64,000 nt of DNA from an uncultured Selenomonadaceae bacterium (lineage in GTDB: Bacteria > Bacillota > Negativicutes > Selenomonadales > Selenomonadaceae), in NCBI GenBank assembly GCA_902778455.1, contig CACYXR010000007.1, positions 17,554-81,553 of the forward strand, in the 5' to 3' direction. The notes beneath the pieces were generated by a model. That model made no database searches and was not told the DNA's origin. It was given only the letters and a program-made list of their open reading frames with translations. Shown here piece after piece: positions 39,644-47,647 of this stretch. Both the position numbers and the translations under genes were made by a program. The number at the start of each line of letters is the position of its first letter. Within the stretch, counting starts at the first letter, position 1.

Positions 39644-39904
39644 TTACGATCTTTCAAAAAGACATTTTTTCTCCGGGGTATAAGGGACACCCTTCTTCAT
39701 GATTATGACATTCGACAGGAACTGCTCCTTTATTGCATCCCGAGCCTCTTTCGTGACATGCTCCGCGACACTCTTCATGCTTTCCTCATAGGGCATGCCG
39801 CCGCAGAGCGCCGTCGTCCAGCTGCTTGCGCTGCAGCGTGACAAGTTCCATATTTGTTTTTCGCGCAGTTCGTTAAAGTCGACGCCATAAGCATAAGCAA
39901 TCAT
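39644..39904 (-). CDS. small Cys-containing protein of unknown function
   Basis: 86 residues, MIAYAYGVDFNELREKQ at the start, then SRCSASSWTTALCGG, then a predicted amphipathic helix and KKCLFERS at the end. It has no signal peptide and no family that I recognise. The Shine-Dalgarno is weak. It is 63 bases before the tandem adaptors on the same strand, so it may be the peptide or a partner of that locus. An internal Gly-Gly after hydrophobic residues recalls double-glycine leaders but the fit is poor. It could also be a gene remnant. Confidence 0.4.
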   Translation of the reverse strand: MIAYAYGVDFNELREKQIWNLSRCSASSWTTALCGGMPYEESMKSVAEHVTKEARDAIKEQFLSNVIIMKKGVPYTPEKKCLFERS

Positions 39905-40134
39905 ATAGAAAATAACCTATTTTAATAATTTTATCGCAAATATGCCATAAGAGCAACTGTAGTTATATGAATTAATTGTTTTACGGCCAGAAAGCCAAAA
40001 AGGAGAAGCTTCCGACTTCCTGGTAGGGGAAATTCAACGTGCAGACATTCCCGCATTGACTCATGGTACTGTTTGCGGGCACGGATATTATAGTATCCAT
40101 CAGCCAAGGCGTTCCGAATTTGAAAAACAGGCAT

Positions 40135-40161
40135 AAAAAACCGGCAGCCGAAACTGCCGGT
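40135..40161 (-). terminator. terminator of metK
   Basis: ACCGGCAG / CTGCCGGT stem with a 6-base loop, followed on the minus strand by six T; it is 50 bases past the metK stop. The stretch 39905-40134 between it and the small ORF holds only short frames without Shine-Dalgarno sequences. Confidence 0.85.
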
Positions 40162-40211
40162 CTGAAATTATTTTTCCTTCGATGGAACACTAAAATATAT
40201 GTTTTTCAATA

Positions 40212-41402
40212 TCAAAGACCTGCCTGTTTTTTCAAGTCTTCCGCCTTATCCGTGTGCTCCCACGGCAGGTCGATATCGGTACGTCCGAAGTGGCCGTAGG
40301 CCGCTGTCTGGGCGTAAATCGGGCGGCGCAGGTTCAGCGTCTTGATGATGCCCGCCGGACGCAGGTCGAAATTCTTCTCGACGAGCTCGGCAATCTTGCT
40401 GTCGTCGATCTTGCCCGTGCCGAAGGTCTCAACGCGCACCGAGACCGGGCGCGCAACGCCGATGGCGTAAGCAAGCTGAATCTCGCAGCGGTCCGCGAGC
40501 CCAGCCGCGACGATATTCTTCGCCACATAGCGCGCCGCGTAAGCTGCCGAACGGTCCACCTTCGTTGGATCCTTGCCGGAAAACGCGCCGCCGCCGTGCC
40601 GGGCCATGCCGCCGTACGTGTCGACGATAATCTTGCGCCCCGTGAGACCGGAATCGCCCTGCGGGCCGCCGATGACGAACTTGCCCGTCGGGTTGATGAA
40701 ATACTTGGTCGAATCGGACAAAAGTTCCTTCGGAACAATGACCTTGATGACCTTTTCCAGCATATCCTTCTTGATCTGCTCCTGCGTGACGTCGGGATCG
40801 TGCTGCGTCGAGATGACGACAGTCTCGACCTCGACAGGCTTGCCGTCCTCGTAAGCGACCGTCACCTGCGTCTTGCCGTCCGGACGCAGATACTTGAGCT
40901 CGCCGTTCTTCCTGACCTCGGTCAGACGATAAGCCAGCTTATGCGCCAGCGAAATCGGCAGCGGCATCAGCTCCGGCGTCTCGTTCGCCGCATAGCCGAA
41001 CATCATGCCCTGATCGCCCGCTCCGATTGCGTCAATCGCGTCCATCTCGCCCGCTTTCGCCTCAAATGCCTTGTCGACGCCGAGAGCGATATCCGCCGAC
41101 TGCTCGTCAATCGAAACAAGAATACCGCAGGTCTTGTAATCAAAGCCGTAGTTCGCGTCGGTATAGCCGATGCGCTCCACCGTGTCGCGGATAATCTTCG
41201 GGATATCGATGTAGCATTTCGTCGAGATTTCGCCGACGACATGCACCTGCCCGGTCGTGACCAGCGTCTCCGCCGCCACACGTCCCATCGGATCCTGCTC
41301 CATGATCGCATCGAGAATGCTGTCCGAGATCTGGTCCGCCATCTTGTCGGGGTGCCCCTCCGTCACCGACTCCGACGTAAAGAGAATACGATTTTTTGCC
41401 AT
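40212..41402 (-). CDS. metK: S-adenosylmethionine synthase
   Basis: 396 residues; makes SAM from methionine and ATP. Motifs: [16 protein letters not shown] at the N-terminus, [12 protein letters not shown], the glycine-rich [16 protein letters not shown] and DLPWEHTD near the C-terminus. An AAGGAGG Shine-Dalgarno precedes the ATG. It is monocistronic and sits behind a SAM-I riboswitch, so its product should switch it off. Confidence 0.98.
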   Translation of the reverse strand: MAKNRILFTSESVTEGHPDKMADQISDSILDAIMEQDPMGRVAAETLVTTGQVHVVGEISTKCYIDIPKIIRDTVERIGYTDANYGFDYKTCGILVSIDEQSADIALGVDKAFEAKAGEMDAIDAIGAGDQGMMFGYAANETPELMPLPISLAHKLAYRLTEVRKNGELKYLRPDGKTQVTVAYEDGKPVEVETVVISTQHDPDVTQEQIKKDMLEKVIKVIVPKELLSDSTKYFINPTGKFVIGGPQGDSGLTGRKIIVDTYGGMARHGGGAFSGKDPTKVDRSAAYAARYVAKNIVAAGLADRCEIQLAYAIGVARPVSVRVETFGTGKIDDSKIAELVEKNFDLRPAGIIKTLNLRRPIYAQTAAYGHFGRTDIDLPWEHTDKAEDLKKQAGL

Positions 41403-41500
41403 TTTGCGCCTCCTTGCGGGCCTAGCCCGCGCTTCAAATTATGCGGCCTTTGCCGCCCCTATGCTTCGCCAAATAAAGCCCGCCGCGCAAATTCCGTAAA

Positions 41501-41660
41501 ATGAAAATCCCGGCTCTCCTAGGATGAGAGCCGGGAAAACCTTTTCTCTCATCTTATAGGCTTTGGAAATTTCCTGCCTAAAGGAATTGGCACCTTTTTG
41601 ATTGCTCAATGGTTGCCGCAGTTTCATCGGGCCATTCCCTCCGCTGCTCTTGATGAGTCT
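41501..41660 (-). promoter_or_regulatory. SAM-I (S-box) riboswitch controlling metK
   Basis: On the minus strand the aptamer (41545-41660) shows the S-box core: ACTCATCAAGAG, GGAGGGAATGGCCCGATGAAAC, GGCAACC, AAGGTGCCAATTCC and the closing AGATGAGAG. Directly after it is an intrinsic terminator (TCCCGGCTCTC / GAGAGCCGGGA, 41508-41536) followed by TTTT. Part of the closing strand (GATGAGAG) resembles the terminator arm, the usual anti-terminator switch. SAM binding should end transcription before metK. Confidence 0.95.
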
Positions 41661-41680
41661 TTATTCAGCTTTATGCGATT

Positions 41681-41709
41681 AGGATACATGATTGACGGAC
41701 GATTGTCAA
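41681..41709 (-). promoter_or_regulatory. promoter of the metK riboswitch transcript
   Basis: Minus strand TTGACA (41704-41709), 17-base spacer, TATCCT (41681-41686), ending about 20 bases before the aptamer. Confidence 0.75.
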
Positions 41710-41737
41710 GGAAAAAACGAACCGCGTTCAACTTTGT

Positions 41738-42361
41738 TTACCCGACAATCTTCTCAAAATCCGACGCCGGATGCTTGCAGATCGGACAGATAAATCCGTC
41801 CGGCAGCTCCTCGCCCACATATTCGTAGCCGCAGACCTTGCAGCGCCAGATCGTCTTCCCTTGCGCCGCCTTGCTCACGGGCTGGGGTTTCGGCTTGATG
41901 CTCGACTGATAATAGGCATAAGTCGCCGAAGGCACGTCAGTGAACACATCCATATCGGTGACCGATGCGAGGAAGATCGTGTGGGTACCGACGTCAATCT
42001 GCTGCGTCACATAAGCGGAAATATATCCGTTCGTTCCCTGCGTGACCGCTAATGTCTCATTCGCCACGCGCTTTTTCCCGTCGAACATCAGGAACTTGTC
42101 CGCATCGCGCCCCGACTGGAATCCGAACCGCTTGAACAGCGAAAAATCCGCCTGCTCGCTTAGAATCGACACTGTGAACTTTTTCGTCGCCGCGACCATA
42201 TCGTGAGTCAGATTCAGCTTGTTGACCGCGATCGTGATCTGGTTCGGCTCCGTCGTGACCTGGCCCGCCGTATTGATAATGCAGCCGTTGTCCTTGCCGT
42301 CCTGCCGCGCAGACAGCACAAAAAGCCCATAGGAAAGATTGTACATCGCCTTGCTGTTCAT
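41738..42361 (-). CDS. flavoredoxin-rubredoxin fusion (high-molecular-weight rubredoxin type)
   Basis: 207 residues. The N-terminal 150 or so form an FMN-binding flavin-reductase domain (MYNLSYGLFVLSA, GCIINTAGQVT). A C-terminal rubredoxin follows, with iron-binding cysteines in CKVCGYEY and CPICKHPASDFEKI. In clostridia and acetogens such proteins pass electrons from NADH to oxygen- and peroxide-reducing flavodiiron proteins or rubrerythrin. That fits a strict anaerobe defending against oxygen, though partners are not nearby. Confidence 0.88.
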   Translation of the reverse strand: MNSKAMYNLSYGLFVLSARQDGKDNGCIINTAGQVTTEPNQITIAVNKLNLTHDMVAATKKFTVSILSEQADFSLFKRFGFQSGRDADKFLMFDGKKRVANETLAVTQGTNGYISAYVTQQIDVGTHTIFLASVTDMDVFTDVPSATYAYYQSSIKPKPQPVSKAAQGKTIWRCKVCGYEYVGEELPDGFICPICKHPASDFEKIVG

Positions 42362-42535
42362 TTCGTTACCTCCGTTCGCAAAACTTCCCGCAAACTTTCG
42401 ACGATATTATATTCCATTTTTCTCCCTTTTTTTCCTGCCTGTTGTAAAAAAATTCAAACACCTCTTTCTCTGCCTTCACGAATATGATAATATAATGAAG
42501 TCAAAACAGACACAAAAACGCAGGGGGGAATCGTC

Positions 42536-43699
42536 ATGCAAAAGGAAGAACTGATTCAGCTTTTACGCGATCCCGATATTTGCCAGGAAATTTTCCTGAT
42601 CGTAAAAAACGGCGGAAAACCGGCCTCGCCGGCTGACGTGAACAAGCTTGCCGCCATCAAGAGCCAGCTTCACAAGGTTGTCCCCCAGAAACAGGCGGCC
42701 AAATCCGACGCGGACAAGCTGGCCGCAATCAAGGCCATGCTGCACAAAAAGGCCGAGGAAGAATCCCAGAAAGCGCAGGGCGTTGTGGATGCCTATGCGA
42801 CGATGGACGCGCTGTCGAAAGAGCTTTCCCCCGATAAGGGCCTCGATATGTCAACGATCAAGGACGAGGACGAGGACAGCGTTTCCGGGGTACCGTCGGA
42901 TGTGGACGGTTCCTTTGCCAACAAGCTCGCGTTGCTCCGCAATCAAGTACAGAAGACGAACGAGGAACGCTCCGCGGAAAGGAAAGCTGCCGCGGAGAAA
43001 AAAGCTTCTGTCAGCGCGGCGGAAAAATACACCTTCGTGTTGGAGCGTCCCTGCCCTATCTGCGGGCGGGACACGCATGTGGTCAAGTGCAAGTCCCGGC
43101 TCATCGCCGAAACCACAGACCTCGACCTCTGCATTCATTACAAGGATTTCAACCCGTACCTGTACCGCGTATGGGCCTGCGAGCATTGCGGCTTCGCCGC
43201 CGACGAGCAAAAGTTCACCCGCCGGATACCGGAAAAGACCCGGGATAAGATAATGGGATTTCTGCAGACGGCGAACCTCGCCATGCCATTTGTCGAAGAA
43301 CGAACATCCGAGCAAGCCATCCAATATCTTGAAATGGCAATCCTGTTCAACGAGCTGGCCGATCCGTCGCCGAACCGCCGCGGCAATCTCTACCTGATTA
43401 TGGCGTGGATTTACCGCTATGACGGCAACACGGAAAAAGAAATGGCCGCGCTGGACAAGGCGGCTGAGCTTTTCGATCAGTCGCTGGAAACGGAAAGCTA
43501 CCCGGTGGACAAGATGTCCGACACGATGGCAACGTATCTGACCGGCGCAATCCATGTCATGCGCAAGGACTACGACAAAGCGACGCGCCATTTGAGCCGC
43601 ATCATCAGCAATCAAGCCCTTCGTTCTACTTCGCCGAAGCTGTTTGAAATGGCGCGCGATATGTGGCAGGATATCAAGAACGCGAAAGAAAAAGGCTGA
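42536..43699 (+). CDS. DUF2225-domain protein with zinc-binding cysteines
   Basis: 387 residues. The N-terminal 160 residues are highly charged, alanine/lysine-rich, with repeats of the form D-K-L-A-A-I-K (twice, near residues 33 and 57). The rest resembles DUF2225, with CPICGRD and CEHCGFAADE cysteine pairs that probably bind zinc, then a TPR-like helical part (AIQYLEMAILFNELAD, IMAWIYRYDGNTEKEMAALDKAAELF). The function is unknown. GGGGGG lies just before the ATG. It is followed after 15 bases by the NSS transporter, so the two may be co-transcribed. Confidence 0.7.
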   Translation: MQKEELIQLLRDPDICQEIFLIVKNGGKPASPADVNKLAAIKSQLHKVVPQKQAAKSDADKLAAIKAMLHKKAEEESQKAQGVVDAYATMDALSKELSPDKGLDMSTIKDEDEDSVSGVPSDVDGSFANKLALLRNQVQKTNEERSAERKAAAEKKASVSAAEKYTFVLERPCPICGRDTHVVKCKSRLIAETTDLDLCIHYKDFNPYLYRVWACEHCGFAADEQKFTRRIPEKTRDKIMGFLQTANLAMPFVEERTSEQAIQYLEMAILFNELADPSPNRRGNLYLIMAWIYRYDGNTEKEMAALDKAAELFDQSLETESYPVDKMSDTMATYLTGAIHVMRKDYDKATRHLSRIISNQALRSTSPKLFEMARDMWQDIKNAKEKG

Positions 43700-43714
43700 T
43701 AGGAGGATTTTCCG

Positions 43715-45070
43715 TTGGAACAGTTTTCATCCCGGCTCGGCTTTATCCTGATTTCCGCCGGCTGCGCAATCGGGCTCGGCAACGTATGGCGATTCCCGTT
43801 CATTACGGGACGATACGGCGGCGCGTCCTTCGTTCTGATTTATCTCGCGTTTCTCGTGCTTCTCGGACTTCCCGTCATGATGGCGGAATTCGCCGTCGGA
43901 CGCGCCAGCGGCCGCAGCGTCATGGGTTCTTTCAACGAACTGGAACCTGAAGGCACGAAATGGCATTGGTTCCGTCATATCGCATTGGCGGGAAATTTCC
44001 TGCTGATGATGTTTTATACGACAGTCGCCGGCTGGATGCCGTACTATCTTTACAAGACATTGGCAGGGGGCTTTGACGGGCTCTCACCGGAAGGCGTCGG
44101 CGGCGTATTCGGAGCTCTGCTTTCCGACCCGACGACCATGACCGCTTATATGGTCGCGACGGTCGTGCTTTGCGGCGGCGTCTGTTACCTCGGAGTGCAA
44201 AACGGCGTCGAGCAGGCCGGAAAATGGATCATGGGCGCGCTGTTCGTGCTGATGATCCTGTTGGCCGGAAACTCGCTGTTTCTCCCCGGCGTCGGCGAGG
44301 GACTGTCCTATTATTTTCTGCCGAATTTTGAGCGATTCATGCAGGACGGCCCGATTGCCGTCGTCAACGCCGCGATGGGACAGGCGTTCTTCACGCTGAG
44401 CCTCGGCATCGGCGCGCTGGCGATTTTCGGCAGCTACATCGGGAAAGAAAAGAGCCTTGCAGGCGAAGCGATCTGGATTACGATCCTCGATACCGTTGTC
44501 GCGCTGATGTCGGGCCTGATTATTTTCCCCGCCTGCTTCAGCTACGGCGTCAGTCCCACCGCAGGACCTAACCTGATTTTCGTCGCGCTGCCGAACGTGT
44601 TCAATCACATGCCTTTCGGACGATTCTGGGGCGGCATGTTCTTCCTGTTCATGACGTTTGCGTCTTACTCCACGGTCATCGCGGTTTTCGAGAACCTGAC
44701 AAGCTGCCTGATCGACTACACAGGCGCCAGCCGCAAGACGGTGGTCAAGTGGGGCATACCGGTCATCATCCTGCTGTCACTTCCCTGCGCCCTTGGCTTC
44801 AACGTATGGTCCTCCTTCGCCCCGCTCGGGCCGGGAACCTGCGTGCTTGACCTCGAGGACTTCATATTGAGCAACAACATCCTGCCCATCGGCAGCCTGA
44901 TTTATCTGACCTTCTGCACAAGCCGCTACGGTTGGGGCTGGAAAAAATTCTTCGCCGAGGTCAACACCGGCGACGGAATCAAGCTGCCGAAGGGCGTGCA
45001 GTTCTACATGACATGGATTCTCCCGCTGATCATCCTCTGGCTCTTCATCAGCGGCTATCTGTTCAAGTAA
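43715..45070 (+). CDS. NSS/SNF-family sodium-dependent transporter
   Basis: A 451-residue inner-membrane protein with about 11-12 hydrophobic segments. TM1 holds the sodium and substrate site ISAGCAIGLGNVWRFPF. Bacterial members such as LeuT, TnaT and MhsT take up amino acids with sodium. The start is TTG behind AGGAGG. The substrate cannot be inferred. Confidence 0.9.
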   Translation: MEQFSSRLGFILISAGCAIGLGNVWRFPFITGRYGGASFVLIYLAFLVLLGLPVMMAEFAVGRASGRSVMGSFNELEPEGTKWHWFRHIALAGNFLLMMFYTTVAGWMPYYLYKTLAGGFDGLSPEGVGGVFGALLSDPTTMTAYMVATVVLCGGVCYLGVQNGVEQAGKWIMGALFVLMILLAGNSLFLPGVGEGLSYYFLPNFERFMQDGPIAVVNAAMGQAFFTLSLGIGALAIFGSYIGKEKSLAGEAIWITILDTVVALMSGLIIFPACFSYGVSPTAGPNLIFVALPNVFNHMPFGRFWGGMFFLFMTFASYSTVIAVFENLTSCLIDYTGASRKTVVKWGIPVIILLSLPCALGFNVWSSFAPLGPGTCVLDLEDFILSNNILPIGSLIYLTFCTSRYGWGWKKFFAEVNTGDGIKLPKGVQFYMTWILPLIILWLFISGYLFK

Positions 45071-45074
45071 TATA

Positions 45075-45209
45075 GCCCTCCCCTATGGGGAGGGGGGACC
45101 GCCGCAGGCGGTGGGTGAGGTCTCCCGCAACGTTGACAAAACCTCAACCGTTAGCCTTCGGTTACCAAGAAATATGCCACTGGCATATTTCTCCTCTCAA
45201 GGGGAAGGC
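45075..45209. repeat. palindromic intergenic repeat, copy 1 (MITE/REP-like)
   Basis: 135 bases. The left arm has stem CCCTCCCC/GGGGAGGG, then ACCGCC/GGCGGT, then GGGTGAGG. The right arm has CCTCAACCG and ends in GGGGAAGGC, the imperfect reverse complement of the left arm. Unlike copy 2, the right arm contains an extra hairpin, AAATATGCC/GGCATATTT. The arms are about 20 bases apart and no ORF lies within. It lies 4 bases past the NSS transporter stop. Confidence 0.8.
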
Positions 45210-45214
45210 AAATC

Positions 45215-45256
45215 AAAAAAGCAAGCCTGACATTTTTCGTCGGGCTTGCTTTTTTT
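45215..45256. terminator. terminator for convergent NSS transporter and mutS2
   Basis: GCAAGCCTGAC / GTCGGGCTTGC, 11-bp stem with one wobble, flanked by AAAAAA and TTTTTTT. Confidence 0.88.
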
Positions 45257-45261
45257 GTGTC

Positions 45262-47637
45262 TTATTTCAGTTTTACCACCGTCGCGCCGAGGCCGCCCTC
45301 GTCCATGTCCGCGAAGGCAAATGAACGGACGCTCCTGTGATTTTTCAGGTACTCGTGGATTCCCTTGCGGAGCGCGCCGGTGCCTTTGCCGTGGATTACG
45401 AGGATATCCTTCAGCCCCGCAAGCTGCGCGTCGTCGATGAATTTCGAGACGAGCTGCTCCCCCTCGTCGACGAGACAGCCGCGAATGTCGATTTCCCGAT
45501 GGACGGAGGATGTCTTCTCGAGCAGGGTGCCGGACGCGATCGCCGCGCTGTTGCCGCGCTCCGGCTGTTCCTTTTTCGCGCGGGCAGCGAAGCGGCAGGC
45601 GTCCGCCTTGACCGTCGTGGTCATTCCTCCGATCTGCACGAAGATTTCCTTTCCCTTCGTTTCCAGCACCGTACCCTTTTGGTCAAGCGAAACGATATAA
45701 ACCTGATCGCCGGCGTGAAGCTTGGCTACGTCCACTTTCTCGCGATAGGCGGGATTCGACGAAAAACCGGGGCGCGTCTCTTCGGCCATTTCCTTCAGCC
45801 GTCCCCTTGCTTCCTGCATAGCGGTGTTGCGGCTTTTTTCATCCTGTTCCTTCGCCTGCTCCTTCAGGCTTTGGATAATCTCCTCTGCCTCCCGCCGTGT
45901 GCGCCGCACCATCGCCGCGCTCTCATTTTTCGCTTTTCTCAGGATTTCCGTTTTCTTCCGCGTGACCTCGTCCTTGAGCTTTTGCCATTTTGCCTCCAAT
46001 TCCTTCGCACGCTCGCTCCGTTCGGCAATTTCCGCGTTTTTCTGCTCATAAAGGATTTTTTCACGCTCCAAAGCACCGACGACTTTTTCGAACTGCGCGT
46101 GGTCGGCGCGAATCAATGCTTCCGCGCGCAATAAGATTGATTTAGGCAGCCCCAGTCGCGCGCTGATGGCGAACGCATTGCTTGCGCCGGGAATCCCCAG
46201 CAGCAGCCGATATGTCGGGCGCAGAGTCTTCGCATCAAACTCCACACAGGCATTTTCGATTCCGCTCTGCGTATAGGCAAATGTTTTCAACTCGGAATAA
46301 TGCGTGGTGGCGACAACCGAAGCGCGAATTTCATGCAGCCGCTCCAGGATCGCCATGGCGAGAGCCGCCCCCTCCTCCGGGTCGGTGCCCGCGCCGATCT
46401 CGTCCAGCAGCAACAAATCGTCCCGTTCCGCCTCGTCAAGGATTTTCACGATATGGCTCATATGGGAAGAAAAAGTCGAAAGGCTTTGCTCGATGCTCTG
46501 CTCGTCGCCGATATCGGTGTAAATCTCGCGGTAGACCGTCATTTCCGCGCCGACGGCTGCGGGAACGAAAAGCCCCGACTGCGCCATCACCGAAAGCAGC
46601 CCCATCGTCTTCATGCTTACGGTCTTGCCGCCGGTGTTCGGACCGGTGACGAGCAGCATCCGGAAATCACCGCCCAGCGTCAGGTCGATCGGCACGACGC
46701 TTTCGTCCGGAATCAGCGGGTGACGCGCCTTTTCGATACGCACGCGCCCATCCCGGTTCATTTCCGGACGCACGGCCCGTAATTTGCGCGCCAGCCGCGC
46801 CTTTGCGAAAGCGAAATCCAGCCCCGCAAGAATCGCGAGGTTTTCCTGCAAAACATCGGCGTTCCGTCCGACGTCGGCGGACAGCCCACGCAGGATTCGC
46901 GCGACCTCCTGACGCTCGGACAACGTCAGTTCCTTGATGTCGTTATTCAGCGTGACGACCTCCATCGGCTCGATGAACAGCGTCGCGCCGGTGGCGGACT
47001 GGTCGTGGACGATGCCCGGCACCGCCTGCCGATATTCCTGCTTGACCGGGATCACATAGCGATCCTCGCGCATGGTGACGATGGCGTCCTGCAAAAATTT
47101 CTGCTGCGACGTCGAATGAATCATCGACGAGAGCGTGTCCTTGATCTTCTGCTGGGAAGAACGGATGCTCTTCCTCAGCTTCGCCAGCGTCAGGCTCGCG
47201 TCGTCGCGGAGCGCTCCGTGTTCGTCAATAGCGTTGTCAAGCCGGTTCTCAAGCTGCCCGAGGATTTCCAAGCCTCTCGCACGTTCTTTCAGCGTCGGCG
47301 CGAGATCGGGCGAAAGCTCCTTGAAGAACCGCTTGACCTCCCGCGTCGCGTAAAGCACGCTGATCACGTCGGAAAGCTCCTCGATTTCCAGCATCGCGTC
47401 CATTGCCGCCTTTTTCAGTACGGCGCGAATATCGCGGATCGCTCCGAGAGGCGGCGACGAAACCGCCAGCACGTCCCGCGCCTCCGCCGTTTCATCCAAT
47501 CGCTCCTCGACCTCGTCGAAATCCGACGACGGCAAAAGCGCGCCCGCCTCCTCTTTGCCGAGGAACGAGCCCGCCTCCGCCGCCAGCATCGCGAGGATTT
47601 TCTCATATTCGAGTGTCCGTAATGTTTCTTCTTTCAT
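45262..47637 (-). CDS. mutS2: endonuclease MutS2
   Basis: 791 residues. A MutS core without the mismatch-recognition domain: clamp and lever regions, then the ATPase with Walker A TGPNTGGKTVSMKT and Walker B LLLLDEIGAGTDPEEG. A coiled coil follows at about residues 510-600 and a C-terminal Smr nuclease domain (EIDIRGCLVDEG, LVIHGKGTGALRKGI). MutS2 suppresses recombination and, in B. subtilis, acts on collided ribosomes. It follows the U32 gene by 10 bases. Confidence 0.95.
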   Translation of the reverse strand: MKEETLRTLEYEKILAMLAAEAGSFLGKEEAGALLPSSDFDEVEERLDETAEARDVLAVSSPPLGAIRDIRAVLKKAAMDAMLEIEELSDVISVLYATREVKRFFKELSPDLAPTLKERARGLEILGQLENRLDNAIDEHGALRDDASLTLAKLRKSIRSSQQKIKDTLSSMIHSTSQQKFLQDAIVTMREDRYVIPVKQEYRQAVPGIVHDQSATGATLFIEPMEVVTLNNDIKELTLSERQEVARILRGLSADVGRNADVLQENLAILAGLDFAFAKARLARKLRAVRPEMNRDGRVRIEKARHPLIPDESVVPIDLTLGGDFRMLLVTGPNTGGKTVSMKTMGLLSVMAQSGLFVPAAVGAEMTVYREIYTDIGDEQSIEQSLSTFSSHMSHIVKILDEAERDDLLLLDEIGAGTDPEEGAALAMAILERLHEIRASVVATTHYSELKTFAYTQSGIENACVEFDAKTLRPTYRLLLGIPGASNAFAISARLGLPKSILLRAEALIRADHAQFEKVVGALEREKILYEQKNAEIAERSERAKELEAKWQKLKDEVTRKKTEILRKAKNESAAMVRRTRREAEEIIQSLKEQAKEQDEKSRNTAMQEARGRLKEMAEETRPGFSSNPAYREKVDVAKLHAGDQVYIVSLDQKGTVLETKGKEIFVQIGGMTTTVKADACRFAARAKKEQPERGNSAAIASGTLLEKTSSVHREIDIRGCLVDEGEQLVSKFIDDAQLAGLKDILVIHGKGTGALRKGIHEYLKNHRSVRSFAFADMDEGGLGATVVKLK

Positions 47638-47647
47638 AAATTATCCT

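Noticed and set aside
39931..40190. Two overlapping leftward frames of 67 and 69 codons between metK and the small Cys-containing ORF
   Set aside because: They overlap each other and the metK terminator region, have no Shine-Dalgarno, and resemble no family I know.
45075..45209. A CRISPR-like array at the hairpin repeats
   Set aside because: There are no regularly spaced identical repeats with unique spacers, and no cas genes in the window. The structure is a single palindrome with two arms.
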